A stretch of 64,000 bases of DNA from Hsuehochloa calcarea (taxonomy: Eukaryota; Streptophyta; Magnoliopsida; Poales; Poaceae). Of the stretch, positions 58,391-64,000 are shown piece after piece (the first letter of the stretch is position 1; each line of letters opens with the position of its first letter). Below the pieces are notes generated by a model. That model saw only the letters and a list, made by a program, of their open reading frames with translations, was not told the DNA's origin and searched no databases. Where the stretch lies: NCBI GenBank assembly GCA_036346395.1, contig CM070599.1, positions 30,557,232 through 30,621,231 on the forward strand. Reading direction: 5' to 3'. Made by a program: the position numbers and the translations under genes.

Positions 58391-59231
58391 ATTAGCTACT
58401 AATCATAAGATTAGCTTGATATATACAAAGGGTGTTGGGATTGACAGCAGTAGATGTGTTATATTGTCTCCATAGGACACACCACCAGCAAAAACATGCG
58501 ACATTGTATTGATACAATGAGCGACGACTAGAAGTATTGGTTGGGTTTTATTCTTGAAGTGCCTTCTTATAAACCAATATGTGAAGTATAAACAGAGCAA
58601 TGGTGATGTTATCATTGTGTTTCCGTCCAAAGCAAATGATCTCTACTACTTAAAAGAAGGAATTGGTGGTGGTCCGTCCTCCCTCATGCGATGTGAGCCG
58701 TTAGATCTATCTTTCTTCGTGAGATATGAGCCATTGGATCCCGTTCTTTCTCGGTTCCTCCCGGGCGTACGGTTGACCACCCATAACCTCTTCTCCACTC
58801 CCCCACACCCCAACTGCCCTGCAAGCTGGTGTGCAAGAAGCCCAAAGATTCCATCGATCTTTCCATGAATGGGTTGCCGGCGGATCACTTGCATTGTAGG
58901 CTGATCACGACGACGATTGATGAGATATGATTTTTTTAATCCGTAGCAAAGCACTGGCATTGGACTAGTAATATACAAAGCAACAATAACTATCCAACTG
59001 CTAGACATGATAGTATAGACATCTTAAACCATATTGTGTATATGATGTAGTATGTCGTTGATGTATTTCACATCCATTTCTTTCTTTTGGTAAGACTTGT
59101 TCTGGCTCGTGAAATATACTTTTTTCTAACTAATCGTCTAGTTTTTTTTACCAAACAATTTAATCTTTTTTATTCTGGAATTATAACCCAGGACGCTTCC
59201 CACCTGAATCTCCTTGAATTTTTGGTACCCT
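58391..59231. other. Unassigned DNA
   Basis: AT-rich sequence with no supported gene. Short frames such as 58554-58868 have no motif I recognise. Confidence 0.3.
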
Positions 59232-59330
59232 AAAGGCTTATTTGGATAGCCCAAATTCTCAGCTCGTCCCCGTGGATGAGCCAAGATTTTTGCCCAAAAT
59301 CCCGGTCCATCCTTCCCAAACAAGGAGAAG
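59232..59330. mobile_element. Possible short MITE
   Basis: About 100 bp bounded by GGCTTATTTGGATAG and, inverted on the right, CTCCTTGTTTGGGAAGG, resembling short grass MITE ends. No clear target duplication. Confidence 0.25.
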
Positions 59331-59937
59331 TACATAAAGTGTTCATTTTCCAGCTAGAAACACTAGTTGTATTTTTCTCTCCACAGATTGTATTTTATTT
59401 TGAAAATTGGTAGAATGTTATAACACCCTGTTCCTTAACACTAAGATTTTCTTTGGAAATTTTTGTGGTAATTTGGTTCGTGATTCAAGGGAGATACTTT
59501 TGGTTAGGGATGACAATAGCCTCGGTCCACGACAACCCGGTAGGGAATTCCCTATTACGGGGTGGGCATGAGTGATATTTTATCCGTGCTACCTTATATG
59601 AGGATGGGACGGGAATGCCTCCCTAACCCCGTTCCTCGCTATATCCCAATATGCACTCTCATACATACACACACAGAGAGAGATTGGTACATCTGCATGT
59701 CTAAAATATATGTATTTTGTCTCTAGCTTAATATATTTTGATATAATATATAGTATATAACTCATTTAGTATTATTTTACCTTTTCATGTATTAATAAAT
59801 ACGCATTTCTACATAACCACATGATAAAAGTTATGAAATTACCTCAATGCCATTCAAATTTAGAGTTTTATTGGATCCCCGTTACCAGCCAAATTCTTAG
59901 TGAAGATAGAAAATAGAGGAAAATTGCTCCCGATATC
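59331..59937. other. AT-rich intergenic DNA
   Basis: No gene or mobile-element boundary recognised up to the Helitron start. Confidence 0.3.
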
Positions 59938-60269
59938 TCTCTACTAATAAAAGATGGAGTTTAGCCCCGCACAGTGGGATGATCGATCGTCTCAATTCTC
60001 CTCTTAGATGCGTTAGTCGGTCGTCCGCGAGCCGCCTCGTCAAAAACCGTCGTGGACTCGCCCTTGCCCCCCGAAACCATTGGTGGCTTCATCCTCCCAC
60101 GTCTCTTAGTATTTTGCAACCGTTCCTACTATCTCTATCCAAGAGATGTAACTACTCTCCGCAATAAGGTAGCAATGCCTCATCGAGGAGGCATGAGGAT
60201 GAGGGGCCACACGTGCTACTCATCCAGTCCGGTGCCAATCGAGGGGCCTTGACTTACCGGCGAAGAAGT

Positions 60270-60620
60270 AGAGGCATGGTCTGCTGTTGGTGTTCATACT
60301 AGCTGATGTTGAGGCGGCCACGGTCGCTGGCCCACCTGGCCAATGCTATGCTCACATGTGCCTATTAACCCTAGTTTTTTCACATTGCAAAAAACAAGAA
60401 AGTGATTATTGTCGTGGTGGAAGTTCTCACGGAGGTGTTGTTTGGATGTGCGTGCAAGTGTGTGAGATTCATGGAGCTGGGGCAGAGCAGGGTGGTGCTT
60501 GCGAGGGTGTCCCCATAGTGAATCTTTGTCCTAGCCAAGGGATGGTCGGATGTCACGCACCGGGATTTGCAGCGCTGCGCAGACACCGGCAACCTCGACA
60601 TCTTCTAACGTCTTGGCATG
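60270..60620. other. Second gene-like segment in the Helitron
   Basis: GC-balanced DNA with possible splice sites on either strand (for example minus-strand GCCG|GTAAGT at about 60260). No recognisable protein motif. Another captured piece is possible. Confidence 0.25.
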
Positions 60621-60820
60621 GTAAGAACGATTGGTACAAGAATCAACTGTGTTTGTTCTTTGCGTTGTGCATTAGAGATTGTGTTGGTCGAGCTCAGATT
60701 CGGTTTGACTTGGATTTGGATGTAGGCATTCGGATCGGGTTAGTTATTTCTATGTTTTTTTTTGCTCATGTTGTTCGAAGGTGCTAATGCATGGATGAAT
60801 ATTTGTTTGTTTAGGTTGAT

Positions 60821-61250
60821 TTGGTGCTAATGCCTCCGCAACACTGGCCAGGAGGATGCGGACCGTGGCGACGACACTACGACCCCAAGCCGGGGAATTT
60901 AGCTATCCAGGTCATCATCTCCAACATTGAGGCCCACCTCGACATCATTGGCGGCGCCAACCGCCTCGCCACGCTCCTCACCAAGGAGCTCCTCCCGCTC
61001 TTCCTCGCCGAGCTCCCCGCCGACAATGTTGAAGCATCTCTACCTCGGTGGGGAGCGTGGGCATTGTGGTGGGCCCCTCCTCTATAGATGAGGACGCCCA
61101 GAAGCAGAAACCCAGGGGCAAGGCGCTGGTGGCGCCCGACACGGTGGTGTTCACAGAGGTGCTTAGACGCACGCTGAGCGACCCGCCGTTAATGTCGGCG
61201 AGGAGATTCTTCCAACGCCTAGCGTGGAACCGCGCCATGCACGTTAGTAC
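60821..61250 (+). pseudogene. Captured gene fragments of unknown origin
   Basis: Codon-like, GC-richer DNA inside the Helitron. One frame reads NLAIQVIISNIEAHLDIIGG and LLTKELLPLFLAELPADNVE, then a second frame continues GKALVAPDTVVFTEVLRRTL and SARRFFQRLAWNRAMH up to a splice-donor-like GTTAGT. A TTTAG acceptor-like site precedes it at about 60815. I do not recognise the family. The frame change between the parts means it is not a functional gene. Confidence 0.4.
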
Positions 61251-62427
61251 TCACAGTGTCCTCTTCCATCTGACATTATTTAGTCTGAGTGCATTGCTCC
61301 CTTATTAGTGTGGGGAGTATGAAAGCATGTGACATTGATGCAGTGATTCACATGTTTTTGTTAGATATATTTTATGCAACTTGACGAGCCAACTGATGTC
61401 AAAATTTATGAGTGGAACCCGGTGGATTTCTTACTAGATTCGAGGCAAGAAAGAATTTACTTTCTTTCATTCTTGTTCTCTTAAAAATCATTAACAATGG
61501 TAGACTTGTGGTGTTTTAGATCAAGTCTAGCATTCATCTTAACTTCATTTCAAGGGCTAATCACAAATTTGAGCTCATGAACAGGATAAATACGTTCACA
61601 GACTTGGAAAACAATGAAAGGAATATTTTTCATCTACAAAAAAAAAAAGAAATGAATATTCGATGATTAATGATTTACGTCCTTCACTCCAAAACACTGT
61701 TCCTTTTTTCTCAATATTTTATTTCTACGTACCTATGATGCTCAAAGGTTTTTTGTTTATTAAGTCTTGAGATTATCTTCATTGAAGTAATTGGTTGTTT
61801 TTGCACACGGTTTGGTCACAATATAGCGAAAAGCAATTATGGGTAGGGTGAACCTTTTGAAAAGGAAAACCTGCAACTTGTTGTAGTAATTCTGTTTGTC
61901 ATGGTTTTCAGCCGTCGGAGGGGAATCAATGGCACCTAGTTGAGTGGGTGCATGGATAGTGATACCAGAGATAGAAAGCAACAAATATTGCAGAATCTGG
62001 GAGGAAACTCCTGGCTTCTATGGAGAGATTGTCCTACTACGTCGACTATAGTACATCAGGCTATCACTTTGCTAGGCATTTCGTACGCCTCATAGAGCAA
62101 AAATTAATTGATATTTGTTTGGTGTTTGAAAATTGTAAAAGTTAGCATATGTATACATCTGAAATGTACTTTCTTTTCTTGCGTGTGGATCCCAATTGTT
62201 CGTTAATTAGTATCATGGTCATTGTTTCAATCAAGCTCTTGATTGTTTTTAGTGGACGTAATTAAGCAGCAACAAACTTCTATTCCTTTAAGTAAGAATA
62301 TATATTTACAATAAAATATTTATTATAAATTTTGGTTTTTTTTGTTACAACGCATCAACAAATAACTAGTCTAGACTAGATAAAGAGTAGAGATACACGA
62401 GAAATGACCGTTGCCATCCCTACTTCT

Positions 62428-62468
62428 GGTCGTTGGACCAGGAGGACGGTCCTCCTGATCCAACGACC
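62428..62468. repeat. 41-bp near-perfect palindrome
   Basis: GGTCGTTGGACCAGGAGGAC is followed at once by its inverse with one or two mismatches. It would form a long hairpin with no loop. It lies 58 bp after the Helitron end. Confidence 0.85.
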
Positions 62469-62753
62469 TCCTTAAGTCCAAGAGTATTGACGGGTCAACA
62501 GCCAGCAGGCCATCACGACCCGTTACCGCCTTCAAGTAAACGCAGCCTACGGTTCTACAGACTACAACCAAGAGCCAACGCAGCTACCACCCCTCACTAC
62601 CTTGTAGGCCCTGCCCCCCAGACCACCCACCCAGCCAACGCCCCAGTGTCGGAGTGGTGACTGGTGAGTGGTACGTACGTATGGGAGTGGTGAAATGTTG
62701 AAACGTCTCATAGGCTGCCTTGCCCGGTGTCACACAGCGTGGGCGGAGAGGTA

Positions 62754-63313
62754 GGGCCTGTGGTTCAAGGCTAAAATGAGTTAAATTAAAATTTTGGTAT
62801 TACCTTAAAATTTTGGCTAGAGTTTGGTTCCATTACAATATTTGGTCACCCTCGAAATTTTGGTCACGCCAAAGTTTTTCTTCCCATCTTGCTGGCTTCG
62901 CGCGGGCGGCCAAAATGAGCTCCCAGGAAACATTCACTCCGACAGTTAGCAGATGGTGATTGGATGTGGCTAATGCATTAATTGCACAATTAGTTTGATT
63001 GACAAGTTCAAAATTATCATATTTCCTAAACCGAGTATTAATTTGTGATCCGTTTGAACCGTTGTGTTCCTTGTTATTTTATCAACAAAACAAGACCCAT
63101 ATTGACATATATTTGGTGCTAAAAAATAGATATCATGTGGGACCCACGTGATGTAGCCACAATTTTGATATACTGCAATCCAAACACATAAATTTTGGCA
63201 TTGCCCATGAATTAGTATAGCTACGATCCAAATACTATTTTTTGCCCAGTTTTTGGTATTGCCTAGATTTTGGCATTGGTTTGGTAGACTAGGGTCAGAA
63301 ACCAAACATGCCC
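62754..63313. mobile_element. TIR element (MITE-sized), about 560 bp
   Basis: Left end GGGCCTGTGGTTCAAGG; right end, inverted, GGGCATGTTTGGTTTCTG. The trinucleotide GTA occurs directly outside both ends (62751-62753 and 63314-63316). The interior is AT-rich and full of ATTTTGG units. No coding. Superfamily uncertain (PIF/Harbinger-like or other). Confidence 0.5.
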
Positions 63314-63448
63314 GTAGTGCGTGGTGCGTACGGGTATGGCGTCATCGCACGCTAAAGCATCTACAAGACGCCTGACCAGATGGCGCAGGCGACGTCAACA
63401 CAAAGAGATACATCGTTGGCGCTTGGCAGCCAATGAGGCAGCAAGTAG

Positions 63449-64000
63449 TGTAACAGCCCACATTTGGTCCAATTAAAAACTTCATAAATTTTGTGAATTT
63501 AAAAAATTTGAATTTTAATAATTTTAAAAAATCCTTGCCTTTCAATTCAAAATTTTAAAATACTTTCCTCACCTCAAACTGGATTTGTAAAATCTACAAG
63601 TTCAATCGTTTGCAAAACCAACTAAACTTTTGAATTCAAACTCAAATCAAATCCTAAAATTACAAAACGAAAATTTCAAATCAAGTATTTCCCTCTCTAC
63701 CCCTCGGGCTGCAACCCACCACGCCAACCCAGCTTCTCCGCTTTAACTCTTTCCCCCTCCCGGCTGGCTTGCACCTACGGCCCAGCTAAGCTGATGCCTA
63801 GTCGCATGTGTCGTGTAAGCTAACCCGGCCCCGCTCGCTCTCTCCCTCACGTGCTTCGTTGATGAGTGGGCCCTGACCTCGCCTGTCAGGTCGCACGGAA
63901 GAAGCACTGTGCTTCTTACCCCAAGCGCCAGCTCGCCCTCGCTCTCTCGCCCGATGTGTCATACGCATGCACAGCGCGAGCCAGAGCTGTGTTAGACCCT
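63449..64000 (+). mobile_element. Start of an LTR retrotransposon LTR, cut by the window end
   Basis: TGTAACAGCCC is a typical Ty3 LTR start, followed by AT-rich sequence with TTTGAATT units and then a CT/GC-rich block. It resembles the LTR-like blocks at 600-1000 and 46821-47280. The preceding AGTAG would be the target duplication; its partner is outside the window. Confidence 0.5.

Larger units (their letters stand above)
59938..62369 (+). mobile_element. Non-autonomous Helitron carrying gene-like fragments
   Basis: The 5' end TCTCTACTAATAAAAG fits the grass Helitron consensus TCTMTAYTA, and an A lies a few bases before it. The 3' end TTACAACGCATC...AATAACTAG agrees with the grass terminus (RYAAHGCA...CTAG), contains a 6-bp stem (TTTGTT/AACAAA) just before the CTAG, and is followed by T, as expected for insertion between A and T. 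No RepHel protein is encoded. The 5' end has a repeated CT, so the start may be 59936. The gene-like segment at 60821-61250 suggests host sequence capture. Confidence 0.72.

Noticed and set aside
60287..60787. 166-codon plus-strand frame in the Helitron
   Set aside because: No recognisable motif and a stop-poor but irregular composition. Kept only as part of a possible captured segment.

Overview
This is nuclear DNA from a grass (Poaceae). The evidence is interrupted, spliced genes, a nuclear tRNA-Arg, and a dense nest of grass-type transposable elements: CACTA, a chromodomain Ty3 element, Sirevirus-like and other Ty1 LTRs, and a Helitron with a near-canonical 3' end. The species cannot be fixed from the sequence. 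Only one protein gene looks intact. No prokaryotic operon, CRISPR array or defence locus is present.

Layout. 1-6244 is the inside and right end of a CACTA transposon, itself filled with old LTR-like DNA. 8541-9892 and upstream (minus strand) hold a diverged, partial STP-type monosaccharide transporter. 11659-28689 is a 17-kb Ty3 chromovirus on the minus strand, with 3.7-kb LTRs, an ATTAC target duplication, an iMet primer site, an extra ORF before gag, a hairpin-rich leader and a frameshifted gag-pol. A 2.6-kb Sirevirus-like solo LTR (16479-19112) interrupts its integrase. 28699-29045 looks like a minus-strand promoter and first exon sitting just beside the chromovirus.

29100-36260 contains degenerate Ty1/copia LTR and RNase H pieces, a 417-bp solo LTR and a long fold-back element. 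37029-39963 (plus strand) is a second STP copy that is clearly a pseudogene. It is broken by stop codons, frameshifts, a 1.5-kb LTR retrotransposon (37532-39065) that carries a captured cyclin-T fragment, and a 176-bp solo LTR with a perfect GTGGT duplication.

40673-40745 is tRNA-Arg(ACG). It is followed by a tandem array that has copied the 3' end of the tRNA twice. 42167-45581 (minus) is a complete five-exon gene of the plant DUF4057 family (301 aa), the one confident protein gene. 47646-56123 is an 8.5-kb non-coding LTR element (LARD-like, minus strand), flanked by a 365-bp duplication of host DNA instead of a normal short target duplication. 59938-62369 is a non-autonomous Helitron carrying unidentified gene-like fragments. 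A TIR element (62754-63313) and the start of another LTR (63449 to the end) close the window.

The most unusual items are the cyclin-T transduction inside a small LTR element, the 365-bp duplication around the LARD, the repeated four-hairpin module in the chromovirus leader, and the tRNA 3'-end duplication array. All calls come from reading the sequence; no database search was possible.
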